Origin: an uncultured bacterium
GTDB taxonomy: Bacteria > Bacillota > Clostridia > Oscillospirales > Oscillospiraceae
Assembly (NCBI GenBank): GCA_947383145.1
Contig: CANDCH010000014.1
Coordinates: 1 to 52,950, forward strand
Direction: 5' to 3'
Length of the DNA stretch: 52,950 nucleotides
Part shown: positions 15,009 to 22,666 of the stretch, one piece after another
Layout: the number at the start of each line of letters is the position of its first letter
Numbering within the stretch: position 1 is the stretch's first letter
Program-made: the position numbers and the translations under genes
The notes under the pieces: generated by a model
The model's database searches: none
Told to the model about the DNA's origin: nothing
What the model saw: the letters and a program-made list of their open reading frames with translations, nothing else

Positions 15009-15867
15009 ACTCCACCTTTTCATAGACCTGATACTCGTCCCAGATGCTCTCCAGCCGCTGGAAGGTAGCGGTGACCTCGGCGGTCTTTTTCCGCCCCACC
15101 GCCACAATCAACGCGTTGATGATGGACAGCGGGGCCACCAGGGAGTCGGCAAAGGAGGCCATGTCGCTCTTGGCAAGCAGGCGGAAGCTGGACGTATCAT
15201 ACAGCGGGGACATCTCGCTGTCGGTGACGGCCACCACCGTGGCCCCCTGGTCCCGGGCGAACTCCATGGCCCGGACCGACCGGGTGGAGTACCGGGGGAA
15301 GCTGATGCCGATGACCACGTCCCCCGCGCCCACCCGGAGCATCTGCTCGAACATCTCGCTGGCCAGGCTGGTCTGCACCTGGCACACGTTGTCAAAAATC
15401 AGCTTGAAATAGAAGGTCAGGAAGTCGGACAGCGCCGCCGAGGAGCGGACTCCCAAAATATAGATGCGCCGGGCGGACACAATGGCGTCCACCGCCCCCT
15501 CGAAGTCCTGCCGGTTCAGCTCGCTGAGGGTCATGCGCAGCTTCTCGATGTCCGACTGCACCACCTTGTCCAGCACATCCTGGGAGCCCAGCCTGTCATA
15601 GGACACCTCGATGCGCTGCACGGTGGTGAGCTTGCCCCGGATCATCTCCTGCATGGCCTTCTGCATGGCGGGGTAGCCGTCATAGCCCAGCTCCGCCGCA
15701 AACCGGACCACGGTGGACTCGCTGATTTTCACCGCCTGCCCCAGCCGGGCGGCGGTCATGAAGGCGGCCTTGTCGTAGTTGTCCAGAATATACCGGCCAA
15801 TCAGCTTCTGTCCCTTGGAAAAGGTGTCCATTCTGCTCTGGATCACGTTTAAAATGTCACGGCTCAT
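14992..15867 (-). CDS. RpiR/MurR-family transcriptional regulator (HTH + SIS)
   Basis: A 291-residue protein. Residues ~1-80 are the RpiR N-terminal HTH (KISESTVVRFAAELGYDGY is the typical recognition segment). Residues ~120-260 are a SIS sugar-isomerase-type ligand domain (RRIYILGVRSSA, and VIGISFPRYSTRSV for phosphosugar binding). The family senses phosphosugars and controls amino-sugar or pentose genes. No sugar operon is adjacent; the overlap with the HI0933-family gene is the only hint of a target. Cytoplasmic DNA-binding protein. Confidence 0.9.
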   Translation of the reverse strand: MSRDILNVIQSRMDTFSKGQKLIGRYILDNYDKAAFMTAARLGQAVKISESTVVRFAAELGYDGYPAMQKAMQEMIRGKLTTVQRIEVSYDRLGSQDVLDKVVQSDIEKLRMTLSELNRQDFEGAVDAIVSARRIYILGVRSSAALSDFLTFYFKLIFDNVCQVQTSLASEMFEQMLRVGAGDVVIGISFPRYSTRSVRAMEFARDQGATVVAVTDSEMSPLYDTSSFRLLAKSDMASFADSLVAPLSIINALIVAVGRKKTAEVTATFQRLESIWDEYQVYEKVEYGDGK

Positions 15868-15980
15868 GGCAAAACAACCCTACTCTCTTTCTATCCTCCC
15901 GGCGCGGACACTCCGGCGCCAATAGACGTATCATACCGTTTCGCGCCCAAAAAAGCAAGGGGTTTTGAAAGAAATTCCCC

Positions 15981-16673
15981 TCAATCCTGCAAAGAGGCCA
16001 GCTCCGCCGCCGTGAGGGGCCGCCACTGTCCCGGCCTCAGCCCCTCCAGCCGGAGGGACCCCTCCCGCACCCGCCGGAGGCGCTCCACCGTCAGACCGGC
16101 GGCGGCGCACATGCGGCGCACCTGCCGGTTCTTCCCCTGGTGGATCACCACGGTGAGGACGCCCTCCCCCGCCCGCTCCACCCGGTCGGCGCAGAGCAGC
16201 TCCCCGCCGTCCTCCACCGGGGCGGACAGGACGGGCAGGGCCCGGTCCACGTCCCCCCTCACCCATACCCGGTATTCCTTCTCCACCCGGTGGGAGGGAT
16301 GGGTCAGCCGCTGGGTCAGCGCCCCGTCGTCGGTGAGCAGCAGCAGCCCCTCCGAGTCCATGTCCAGCCGCCCCACCGGCCACACCCGGGCGGGACAGCC
16401 CGACACCAGCTCCGCCACCGTCCTGCGCCCCCTCTCGTCGGAGCGGGTGGTGACGTACCCCCTGGGCTTGTTCAGCATCAGGTAGGTGCGCCCCGCCGGG
16501 GCGCACAGCGGCGCGCCGTCCACCTCCACCCGGTCCCGGTCCGGGTCGGCCCTGTCCCCCAGGCCGGCCGTCCGGCCGTTCACCGCCACCCGGCCCTCCC
16601 GTATGTATTCCTCCGCCCGGCGGCGGGAGCACACCCCCGCCGCCGACAGCAGCTTTTGCAGCCGTTCCTCCAC
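15981..16673 (-). CDS. rluB: RsuA/RluB-family pseudouridine synthase
   Basis: A 230-residue protein. The N-terminal S4 RNA-binding domain is visible (LQKLLSAAGVCSRRRAEEYI). The catalytic domain follows, with VGRLDMDSEGLLLLT (~100-115) carrying the catalytic aspartate, and KNRQVRRMCAA later. It isomerises a uridine in 23S (RluB-like) or 16S (RsuA-like) rRNA; which one cannot be settled by eye, so the symbol is tentative. GTG 16673 is chosen: GAGGTGG lies five bases before it and it gives the usual start, M-E-E-R-L-Q-K. It follows the carboxypeptidase by 22 bp, a pairing near scpAB also seen in Bacilli. Confidence 0.88.
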   Translation of the reverse strand: MEERLQKLLSAAGVCSRRRAEEYIREGRVAVNGRTAGLGDRADPDRDRVEVDGAPLCAPAGRTYLMLNKPRGYVTTRSDERGRRTVAELVSGCPARVWPVGRLDMDSEGLLLLTDDGALTQRLTHPSHRVEKEYRVWVRGDVDRALPVLSAPVEDGGELLCADRVERAGEGVLTVVIHQGKNRQVRRMCAAAGLTVERLRRVREGSLRLEGLRPGQWRPLTAAELASLQD

Positions 16674-16695
16674 CGCCGCCACCTCTTTTCCGCGT

Positions 16696-17802
16696 TCATT
16701 GCGCCCCGCCGCCCAACCCGGCCCACAGCCTCTGCCAAAACCCAAGGGGCGTCCGCACGTCCAGCCCCGCGCCGCCCCGGCTCATCAGCGGAACCCGGGC
16801 GATCACCCTGCCGTCCAGCAGCCACCGCGCCTCCCCAAGCTGCACCAGGGGATCAATGGGGGCGGAGGGGCCATGCGGCAATTCGATTTCCATCACCGGC
16901 TTCTCCCCCTCGGCCAGGGGATATCCCAGCTCCTCCCGCGTCTCCGCCTCCATCGTGGGGATCAGGCTTCCCGCCACCGCCACCGAGCCAAACACCTCCC
17001 CCTCCCGGCACAGCACCTGCCGGGGATAGGCCTGAAAGCCGTAGTCCAGCAGCTTTTCGTGGTCGTTCCAGTCGTCCCCGTCGTTGAGGGTGACGCAGAT
17101 GAGAGTCTGGCCGTCCCGCCGGGCGGCGGACACCAGGGTGCGGCCCGCCTTCTCCGTGAATCCGGTCTTCATCCCCACGCAGCCCGGACAGCGCCAGAGC
17201 AGCTTGTTGTGGTTGACGAAGGTGCGGGTCCCCACGGTGACGGACCGGGTGGCGCATATGTCCGCCACCGTCTCGTTCTCCAGGCACGCCCGGGCCAGCA
17301 GAGCCATGTCGTAGGCGGTGGAGTAGTGGTTGTCGTCGTTGAGGCCGCTGGGATTGGCGAAGGCGCTGTTTTTCATTCCCAGCTGGGCGGCCCGCCGGTT
17401 CATCAGCTCCACAAACCGCTCCTCGCTCCCCGCCGTGTGGCAGGCGACGGCCATGGCCGCGTCGTTGCCCGACTGGAGCAGCAGGCCGTACAGCAGACCC
17501 CGCAGGGTGATCTCCTCCCCCGCCTTCAGGTAGATGGACGAGCCCTCGCTGCCCAGCCACTCCCCCTGAATAACCACCGGCGCGTCCAGGTCGTCCGCCT
17601 CCTCCACCGCCACCAGGGCCGTCATCAGCTTGGTGATGCTGGCGATGAGCCGGGGCTGGTGGATGTTGTGCTCATAGAGCACCCGGCCGCTCTCCGCGTC
17701 CATGAGGATGGCGCAGGCGGCGTTGTCGCCCGCCGCGCGGGCGGTCGGGCACAGGGCGGCCAGCAGAAGCGCTGCCGCCAGTGCGGCGGTCCATTTTCTC
17801 AC
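16696..17802 (-). CDS. D-alanyl-D-alanine carboxypeptidase (PBP5/DacF type, peptidase S11)
   Basis: A 368-residue secreted enzyme. A signal peptide occupies residues ~1-24 (WTAALAAALLLAALCPTARA). All three penicillin-binding motifs are present: SITK (S55-K58), SGN (~111) and KTG (~212). It trims the terminal D-Ala from peptidoglycan stem peptides; in spore-formers relatives act in cortex formation. The start is the GTG at 17802, with a GGGAG Shine-Dalgarno lying in the 3' arm of a 12-bp hairpin (17812-17839). The C-terminal tail lacks a strong amphipathic anchor. It lies after ytfJ and before rluB; unlike the Bacillus order no spmAB genes intervene. Confidence 0.93.
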   Translation of the reverse strand: MRKWTAALAAALLLAALCPTARAAGDNAACAILMDAESGRVLYEHNIHQPRLIASITKLMTALVAVEEADDLDAPVVIQGEWLGSEGSSIYLKAGEEITLRGLLYGLLLQSGNDAAMAVACHTAGSEERFVELMNRRAAQLGMKNSAFANPSGLNDDNHYSTAYDMALLARACLENETVADICATRSVTVGTRTFVNHNKLLWRCPGCVGMKTGFTEKAGRTLVSAARRDGQTLICVTLNDGDDWNDHEKLLDYGFQAYPRQVLCREGEVFGSVAVAGSLIPTMEAETREELGYPLAEGEKPVMEIELPHGPSAPIDPLVQLGEARWLLDGRVIARVPLMSRGGAGLDVRTPLGFWQRLWAGLGGGAQ

Positions 17803-17811
17803 AAAAAGGTC

Positions 17812-17839
17812 ACTCCCATCTGAATGGTCAGATGGGAGT
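17812..17839 (-). terminator. Hairpin between ytfJ and the carboxypeptidase gene (terminator or RBS-sequestering)
   Basis: A perfect 12-bp stem (17812-17823 with 17828-17839) with a 4-nt loop. On the minus strand the 3' arm ends GGGAGT and is followed by GACCTTTTT and then the GTG start of the carboxypeptidase. It can serve as the terminator of the scpA-to-ytfJ operon, or its 3' arm can hide the Shine-Dalgarno of the next gene, or both. Confidence 0.7.
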
Positions 17840-17878
17840 AGTATGGCCTTCGCCGCCCGGTCTTATCCCGCCCCGGGG

Positions 17879-18286
17879 CTACAGGAGCTCTTCTCCGCCC
17901 TCCCCGGCGCTCTTTTTGTCGATATAGCCGGTGACCCGCTCAAACATCTCGGGCACCAGGTCCACCACCCGGCTGACGGTGTCCCCCGGAGGGGGCGCCA
18001 CAGGCAGCAGCCGCACATTTCCGTCCTTTACGATCAGGAAGGCCACGGGAATCACGCTGACCCCCGCCCCCGCGCCGCCGCCGAAGTTTTTGGGCACGTT
18101 CTGGGTTTTGCCGAAGTCGGAGCCGCCGGTGGCAAAGCCGAAGGACAGCCGGGACACCGGAATCAGCGTCACACCGTCCTGGGTGGAGATGGGCTGGCCC
18201 ACCACCGTGTTGGCGTCCACCATCTCCCGAATCTTGTTCATGGTGGTCTGGAGCACCTCGTTGATGGGATGGTTGTTTTCACTCAT
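17879..18286 (-). CDS. ytfJ: GerW/YtfJ-family sporulation protein
   Basis: A 135-residue protein of normal family length. The N-terminal INEVLQTTMNKIREMVDANT and the central VSRLSFGFATGGSDFG, then GGGAGAGVSVIPVAFLIV, are the family signature. YtfJ/GerW is made in the forespore in Bacillus and is needed for normal spore germination; here that role is inferred from the family. ATG 18286 has AGGAGG upstream and lies inside the end of the DUF2953 gene (8-bp overlap), so the two are co-translated. The presence of this gene supports a spore-forming host. Confidence 0.92.
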   Translation of the reverse strand: MSENNHPINEVLQTTMNKIREMVDANTVVGQPISTQDGVTLIPVSRLSFGFATGGSDFGKTQNVPKNFGGGAGAGVSVIPVAFLIVKDGNVRLLPVAPPPGDTVSRVVDLVPEMFERVTGYIDKKSAGEGGEELL

Positions 18287-18911
18287 GACTCAATGCCTCC
18301 TGTTTTTTTCTCGGGGTCCTTCCGCTTTTGATCCAAACGGCCAGCGCCTTTGCGCCGTAGCGCGTCCCCAGCGCCATGATCTGCCCCACCGTCAGCGTCG
18401 CCGCCGCCCTGGCCTCCACGGCGGGCTCCGTTCGGTTGTAATCCAGGTCAATTCGGAAGGAACGGCGCTTCACCTTGAAATTATGGTCAAAAATAGGCCA
18501 AAGCATACCCAGCGCCGCGTTGGCCTGCCCATAGCCCAGCGCCGCGGCGGCGGGGTCCCCGCCGCCCCAGATGAGCTCCAGCTCCAGATCGTCGATGCGG
18601 ATTTTCCGTTTCAGCGCCCCGCAGGCCTGTCCCACCACCGGCAGCAGCTGCATCAGCCGGGACAGCGTGCCGGGGCGGCCCTCCCGGGGCTCCTTTTTAC
18701 GGGCCCGCGCCGGGGGCGGGGTTTCCTTTTTTTCCCTCTTCGGTTTTTCCCTCTTTTTGGGCTTCATGGGCAGGACCTGAATCTGAAACGGCCCCGCCAG
18801 CACGGCGGCATACAGCCCCGCCTGCCCATAGGCCGCCCTGACGCCCACGCGGATGAGGGAGATAAGCCAGAGGACGGCCAGGACGGCCAGCAGAATTTTT
18901 ACCGCCGTCAT
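18279..18911 (-). CDS. DUF2953 domain protein (YtfI-like)
   Basis: A 210-residue protein. It begins with one membrane segment (ILLAVLAVLWLISLIRVGVR, ~5-24), then a Lys/Arg/Pro-rich linker (KPKKREKPKREKK) at ~50-80. The C-terminal ~130 residues match the DUF2953 layout (IRIDDLELELIWGGGDPAAA; late GTRYGAKALAVWI). The function of the family is not known, but it accompanies ytfJ in spore-formers, as here. ATG 18911 follows GGAGGAGCC and overlaps the scpB stop by ATGA. The frame is open for another ~420 bp upstream inside scpB, which I take as antiframe coding, not an extension. Confidence 0.85.
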   Translation of the reverse strand: MTAVKILLAVLAVLWLISLIRVGVRAAYGQAGLYAAVLAGPFQIQVLPMKPKKREKPKREKKETPPPARARKKEPREGRPGTLSRLMQLLPVVGQACGALKRKIRIDDLELELIWGGGDPAAAALGYGQANAALGMLWPIFDHNFKVKRRSFRIDLDYNRTEPAVEARAAATLTVGQIMALGTRYGAKALAVWIKSGRTPRKKQEALSHE

Positions 18912-19531
18912 GGCTCCTCCCCTCCGCCGGGCTCCTCCCCGGCGTCCTGCGCCGTCTCCGCCTCCCGCAGGCGGCGCAGGGCGGTCTCCATCTCCATGGT
19001 GAGCTGGGCGTCCTCCTGGCTGGCGGAGGCCAGCTCCGGCAGGTCGTCCAGACTGGCAAGGCCGAAGGAGCGCAGGAAGCTTTTGGTGGTTTTGAACTGC
19101 ATGGGCCGCCCCGGCACCGCCAGACGGCCCGCCTCCCGGATCAGCCCGCGCTCCAGCAGAAGCCCCACGGTATACGAGCTGTCCACCCCCCGGACCTGCT
19201 CGATATAGGCCCGGGTCACCGGCTGAAAATAGGCGATGATGGCCAGCACCTCCAGAGCGGTCTGGGACAGCTTGGCGGGCCTGCGGTTCTCCAGCGCCCT
19301 GCGGATATACCCCGCCTGCTCCGGCGCGGAGCACATCTGCCAGCTGTTCTCCAGCCTCACCAGCCGGATGCCCCGGCGGTCATAGCTGTAGGCGTCCGCC
19401 ATTTTCTGGCACACGCTGTCCACCGTGTCCCGGTCCTGCTCCAGGGTGAGGCACAACCGCTCCACGGGCACCGGGTCCCCGGCGGCGAAGAGGATGCCCT
19501 CAATGGCGCTCTCCAGCTCTTTCAATTCCAT
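18908..19531 (-). CDS. scpB: Segregation and condensation protein B
   Basis: A 207-residue protein with two winged-helix domains. The typical ELESAIEGILFAAGDPV lies at the start and KLSQTALEVLAIIAYFQPVT in the second domain, followed by RGVDSSYTVGLLLERGLI. ScpB binds ScpA and the SMC heads and acts in chromosome compaction and segregation. ATG 19531 is chosen (AGAGGA upstream); two further in-frame ATGs at 19552 and 19567 reach into a 139-bp repeat array. The acidic tail (EEPGGGEEP) overlaps the DUF2953 start by ATGA. It is separated from scpA by ~380 bp of repeats, whereas these genes normally touch. Confidence 0.94.
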   Translation of the reverse strand: MELKELESAIEGILFAAGDPVPVERLCLTLEQDRDTVDSVCQKMADAYSYDRRGIRLVRLENSWQMCSAPEQAGYIRRALENRRPAKLSQTALEVLAIIAYFQPVTRAYIEQVRGVDSSYTVGLLLERGLIREAGRLAVPGRPMQFKTTKSFLRSFGLASLDDLPELASASQEDAQLTMEMETALRRLREAETAQDAGEEPGGGEEP

Positions 19532-19553
19532 TGAGGCGTCCTCTCCCTCCATT

Positions 19554-19907
19554 GATTTGCTCCGCAAATCTGTATGTTCCCCTCGCTTCAGTCCAAGCTC
19601 ACTCGCTGTCCGCTTCTCCGCGCTTCTCCGTTGTCACGCTGCGAAGCGGCCAGACCGCTCGCTCCCTTTCCCTCCGCCTCGGGCAAAATACAGATTTGCT
19701 CCGCAAATCTGTATGTTCCCCTCGCTTCAGTCCAAGCTCACTCGCTGTCCGCTTCTCCGCGCTTCTCCGTTGTCACGCTGCGAAGCGGCCAGACCGCTCG
19801 CTCCCTTTCCCTCCGCCTCGGGCAAAATACAGATTTGCTCCGCAAATCTGTATGTTCCCCTCGCTTCAGTCCAAGCTCACTCGCTGTCCGCTTCTCCGCG
19901 CTTCTCC
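19554..19907. repeat. 139-bp tandem repeat array (~2.5 copies) between scpB and scpA
   Basis: A 139-bp unit is repeated nearly exactly: the landmark CGCAAATCTGTATGTTCCCC starts at ~19563, ~19702 and ~19841. The third copy is cut off where scpA begins. Each unit starts with a hairpin CAGATTTG-CTCCG-CAAATCTG. The unit length is not a multiple of three, yet long plus-strand frames cross the array in all three phases, so the unit has no plus-strand stop. It looks like a dispersed intergenic element inserted into the scpA-scpB operon. Confidence 0.93.
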
Positions 19908-20708
19908 TCAATAGCTCTCCACCGTCACGTCCACCTCTTCCGGCAGGCCGTCCACCGTGCTGGTCACGGTGCAGTCCTCCGCCGTCCCCGCCAAATGGAT
20001 GCGGCTGGCCTTGCACAGCTCCAAAATCGCCAGAAACGTGGCCACCACCTCGGACCGGCTGCGGCTGGTTTTGAACAGCGCCTGAAACCGGGCCACGCCG
20101 AACTGAATCAGCCGGTCCAGAATGGACCGGGCCTTGTCCGCCACTGGATAAGGCTCCCGTCCCACGATGCCCTCGAAGGCGGACTCCAGCGGCGGCAGCT
20201 TGCTGTCCGTCCGGGCCAGCACCGATCGGATGGCGCTCAGAAGGTCCGCCCGGTCGTGGACATAGCGGTAGGCGTTGTCCGCCTTCACCGGCTCCGGCCG
20301 CTTGGGCAGGTAGTCCCGGCCAAACTCGTACCGCCCGCTCAGCTCCCCCGTCACGTCCTTGATCTTCACATAGGTCTCCTGGGACTTGTGCTCCTCCAGG
20401 GCGGCCATCAGCTCTTCCATCTCGCTCATGGCCACCTCGTCGTCGATGGACAGCAGCATCCGGGTTTTGATGAACACCAGGTGGGCGGCCATGGTGACGA
20501 ACTCGCTGGCCACCTCTAAATTCAATTCCTCCCGCTGGGCCATCCAGGCCAGGTACTGGTCCAGCAGCTCGGAGATGTTGATGTCCCGGATCTCAATTTT
20601 GTTCTTGCTCAGCAGGCTGAGGATCAGGTCCAGGGGGCCGTCGAAGTCCTCCATATCCTCCTGGCGTGCCTTCACCACCTTGTCCAGGTGGTAGATGGGG
20701 GCTTCCAT
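19908..20708 (-). CDS. scpA: Segregation and condensation protein A
   Basis: A 266-residue kleisin. It begins FDGPLDLILSLLSKNKIEI (~22-40), the conserved N-terminal SMC-neck-binding helix, with ISELLDQYLAWM next and a central EVASEFVTMAAHLVFIKTRM. The C-terminal part ends in a winged-helix segment (RSRSEVVATFLAILELCKAS). ScpA bridges the SMC heads and recruits ScpB. The stop lies exactly at the end of the 139-bp repeat array. A short AT-rich gap precedes the start. Confidence 0.94.
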   Translation of the reverse strand: MEAPIYHLDKVVKARQEDMEDFDGPLDLILSLLSKNKIEIRDINISELLDQYLAWMAQREELNLEVASEFVTMAAHLVFIKTRMLLSIDDEVAMSEMEELMAALEEHKSQETYVKIKDVTGELSGRYEFGRDYLPKRPEPVKADNAYRYVHDRADLLSAIRSVLARTDSKLPPLESAFEGIVGREPYPVADKARSILDRLIQFGVARFQALFKTSRSRSEVVATFLAILELCKASRIHLAGTAEDCTVTSTVDGLPEEVDVTVESY

Positions 20709-20785
20709 GGCTCCCCTCCCTTCCAGAATAGGAATATTATAGCAAATTCTTTCCGGGAATACAAGGGCGGGCTATCCGTGCCTCC

Positions 20786-21178
20786 TCATAAATCCTTCCA
20801 GAAAAAGTATTGGCTGTGTTCGCCGAACGCTTTCTCCAGTTTGAACAGTTGCTGATAGCCCTCTTTCTCATAAAAACCCGGCGCCTGAAAGCTGTATGTG
20901 TTGAGGAAAACATGCTTCAAGCCATCGGCTTTTGCCCTCTTTTCAACGTGGCGCAGAAGCATGCGGCCATAGCCTTTCCCGCGGTACGTTTCCTCGACAA
21001 ACAGAAATTCTATTTCCAATGTTCCAAAGGAGCTTCCCGCAACAATTCCGGCAATGAGTTCGCCATTCTCCTCAATATGAAAATCGTAATCCCGCAGATT
21101 ACGCCAGAACTGCCGGTTATACGCTCTAAGCCGTTGATGAACGCGTTCACTGTCTGCTTCCGCGCTGCGCTTGATCAT
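20786..21178 (-). CDS. GNAT-family N-acetyltransferase (AT-richer than neighbours)
   Basis: A 130-residue single-domain GNAT. The acetyl-CoA site is in VEETYRGKGYGRMLLRHVEK (~70-89), followed by LNTYSFQAPGFYEKEGYQ, the common C-terminal strand-turn of small GNATs; it ends YFFWKDL. Substrate unknown. Codon use is clearly less GC-biased than in the surrounding core genes, which suggests recent acquisition together with the neighbouring DUF3795 gene. It sits between scpA and rnc, a place where no fixed gene is expected. Confidence 0.85.
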   Translation of the reverse strand: MIKRSAEADSERVHQRLRAYNRQFWRNLRDYDFHIEENGELIAGIVAGSSFGTLEIEFLFVEETYRGKGYGRMLLRHVEKRAKADGLKHVFLNTYSFQAPGFYEKEGYQQLFKLEKAFGEHSQYFFWKDL

Positions 21179-21219
21179 GCCCTCTCCCTCATCATTCGGA
21201 TCGCTGCCCCGCCGGTGTT

Positions 21220-21591
21220 TTATTCCCCGGCTTTGATAAACTCAATCAGCTTCTCCACATCGTCGAAGCCGTCATAGTCCCCGGTGATGCCGTCCCGGTG
21301 GTAGACGACCCCCCGCTTTTCATTTTCCTCCAGGCAGTCCAGCAGCTTGTCCACCCCATACCGTTTGGCGAACAGGGTGAAGCCGTAGGGCTTCATCTTA
21401 CCCAGCAGCCCCTTTTTGCAATCCTGTTCGCAGGCATAGCAGTGGGACAGTTCCATTTCTATGGAGCATTTCCTGTTTTCGCACCAGCCGCTGTCAGGGC
21501 AGCCCTCCGAGTCGCAGCCGGAGCACTCCTTATGCTCCGCGCACAGACAGCACGCCAGCCCGCACCGGGCGATTCCCAATTCCCGCCTCAT
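21220..21591 (-). CDS. DUF3795 cysteine-rich protein
   Basis: A 123-residue protein with ten or more cysteines packed in the first ~60 residues (GIARCGLACCLCAEHKECSG, then GCDSEGCPDSGWCENRKC), the layout of DUF3795 proteins, which probably bind zinc. The C-terminal half is a plain alpha/beta segment (FAKRYGVDKLLDCLEENEKR). No activity is known to me. It lies between the GNAT gene and rnc, 10 bp from rnc's stop, and looks like part of a small accessory insertion. A role in RNA or metal handling would be guesswork. Confidence 0.75.
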   Translation of the reverse strand: MRRELGIARCGLACCLCAEHKECSGCDSEGCPDSGWCENRKCSIEMELSHCYACEQDCKKGLLGKMKPYGFTLFAKRYGVDKLLDCLEENEKRGVVYHRDGITGDYDGFDDVEKLIEFIKAGE

Positions 21592-21601
21592 CCTGTCCTC
21601 C

Positions 21602-22279
21602 TCACCCGTTCAGCCGCTCCAGCGCCGCCTTTGCCGCCATCTGCTCGGCCTCCTTCTTGGTGCGCCCCGCGCCCTCGCCGATCACCTTCCCATCCACCGA
21701 CGCCTCCATCTCAAAGCTGCGGCAGTGGTCCGGGCCGCTCTCCCGCACCAGCGCATAGCTCACCGCCGCCCCCGGCGTGCGCTGCACCAGCTCTTGAAGG
21801 GCGGTCTTGTAGTCCCGGTCAGCGGCCTTCTCCTGCTCCTTGTCCAGAATCAGCGCCCGGATGATGGGACGCACCGCCTCCATCCCCCCGTCCAGGTAGA
21901 CGGCGGCCAGCATGGCCTCGGTGGCGTCCGCCAGAATGGAGGGCCGCCTCCGGCCGCCCCCCGCGTCCTCCCCCTTGCCCAGCCGCAGCCAGCGGCCCAG
22001 GCCCAGGCTTTTCGCCGCCTCGTGGAGGCTCCCCTCGCACACCAGCGCCGCCCGGGTGCGGGTCAGCTCCCCCTCGGGCATATTGGGGTGCTCGTGGAAC
22101 AGGTAATCAGCCACCGCCATCCCCAGCACCGAGTCGCCCAAAAACTCCAGCCGCTCGTTGCTGGTCAGCCCCGCGCCCCGGTGCTCGTTGGCGTAGGAGC
22201 TGTGGGTCATGGCGTGTTCCAGCAGCCCCCGGTTCTTGAACCGGTAGCCCAGCTTTTCTTCCAGCTCGTTCATATCCAT
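21602..22279 (-). CDS. rnc: Ribonuclease III
   Basis: A 225-residue protein of standard length. The signature NERLEFLGD (41-49) carries the acidic metal ligands; a second acidic cluster is ADATEAMLAAVYLDGG. The C-terminal ~70 residues are a double-stranded RNA-binding domain (DYKTALQELVQ at its start, then GRTKKEAEQMAAKAALERL). It cuts dsRNA in rRNA processing and mRNA decay. Gene order plsX-acpP-rnc is conserved in Firmicutes. A terminator between acpP and rnc (22291-22320) means rnc depends on read-through or its own promoter. Confidence 0.95.
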   Translation of the reverse strand: MDMNELEEKLGYRFKNRGLLEHAMTHSSYANEHRGAGLTSNERLEFLGDSVLGMAVADYLFHEHPNMPEGELTRTRAALVCEGSLHEAAKSLGLGRWLRLGKGEDAGGGRRRPSILADATEAMLAAVYLDGGMEAVRPIIRALILDKEQEKAADRDYKTALQELVQRTPGAAVSYALVRESGPDHCRSFEMEASVDGKVIGEGAGRTKKEAEQMAAKAALERLNG

Positions 22280-22290
22280 CCTCCACTACG

Positions 22291-22320
22291 GAAAAAGCCC
22301 CGCCAAGGCGGGGCTTTTTC
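22291..22320 (-). terminator. Terminator after acpP
   Basis: A perfect 14-bp stem (22291-22304 with 22307-22320), closing on two bases, with A/T tracts in both arms, so it can work in both directions. It lies 17 bp after the acpP stop and 12 bp before the rnc start. Confidence 0.92.
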
Positions 22321-22336
22321 ATCGAAAATTGAACGC

Positions 22337-22570
22337 TCAGAGGTCCAGGTGCTCCTGCATATACTTGTACAGGTCCCCCACCGTGACAATGGATTCGATG
22401 TCCTCGCTGTCCATCTCCTCCATGCCAAACTCCTCCTCCAGGGCCATGGACAGGTCCATCAGGTCCACGGAATCCGCGCCCAGGTCGTCCACAAAAGCGG
22501 AGTCGGCGGTAATGGAATCGGGCTCCACGCCGAACTGCTCGGCGATCAGCTTGCACAGTTTCTCAAACAT
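22337..22570 (-). CDS. acpP: Acyl carrier protein
   Basis: A 77-residue acidic protein. The phosphopantetheine attachment serine is S34 in GADSVDLMDL, the standard ACP motif. It carries acyl chains for fatty-acid synthesis and donates them to PlsX, encoded just upstream. It has its own consensus promoter at 22610-22638 and an AAAGGAG box before the ATG, as fits a very highly expressed protein, and its own terminator. Confidence 0.96.
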   Translation of the reverse strand: MFEKLCKLIAEQFGVEPDSITADSAFVDDLGADSVDLMDLSMALEEEFGMEEMDSEDIESIVTVGDLYKYMQEHLDL

Positions 22571-22609
22571 CTTTGAAGCAGCTCCTTTTATGTTGCTTTG
22601 ATCACCTTC

Positions 22610-22652
22610 ATAATAGGGGCTTTGGCCCTGACTGTCAATAGTATTTTTGACA
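22610..22652 (-). promoter_or_regulatory. acpP promoter with TGTCAA/TTGACA inverted repeat
   Basis: On the minus strand: -35 TTGACA (22633-22638), a 17-bp spacer, -10 TATTAT (22610-22615). The -35 is one arm of an inverted repeat TGTCAA-N8-TTGACA (22633-22638 and 22647-22652), a possible operator for a fatty-acid regulator. The regulator is not identified. Confidence 0.75.
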
Positions 22653-22666
22653 ATTTTTTTGCGGTA

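Noticed and set aside
12546-15068. 840-codon open frame on the plus strand
   Set aside because: Antisense to plsC, cmk and the HI0933-family gene; Pro/Gly/His/Arg-rich composition typical of GC-rich antisense frames, no domain, no ribosome-binding site.
19554-19907. CRISPR array
   Set aside because: The units are ~139 bp and contiguous with no unique spacers, and no cas genes are present.
19531-20074. Overlapping plus-strand frames across the 139-bp repeats as genes
   Set aside because: The repeat is open in all three frames because it lacks stops; the frames have no ribosome-binding sites and run antisense into scpA.
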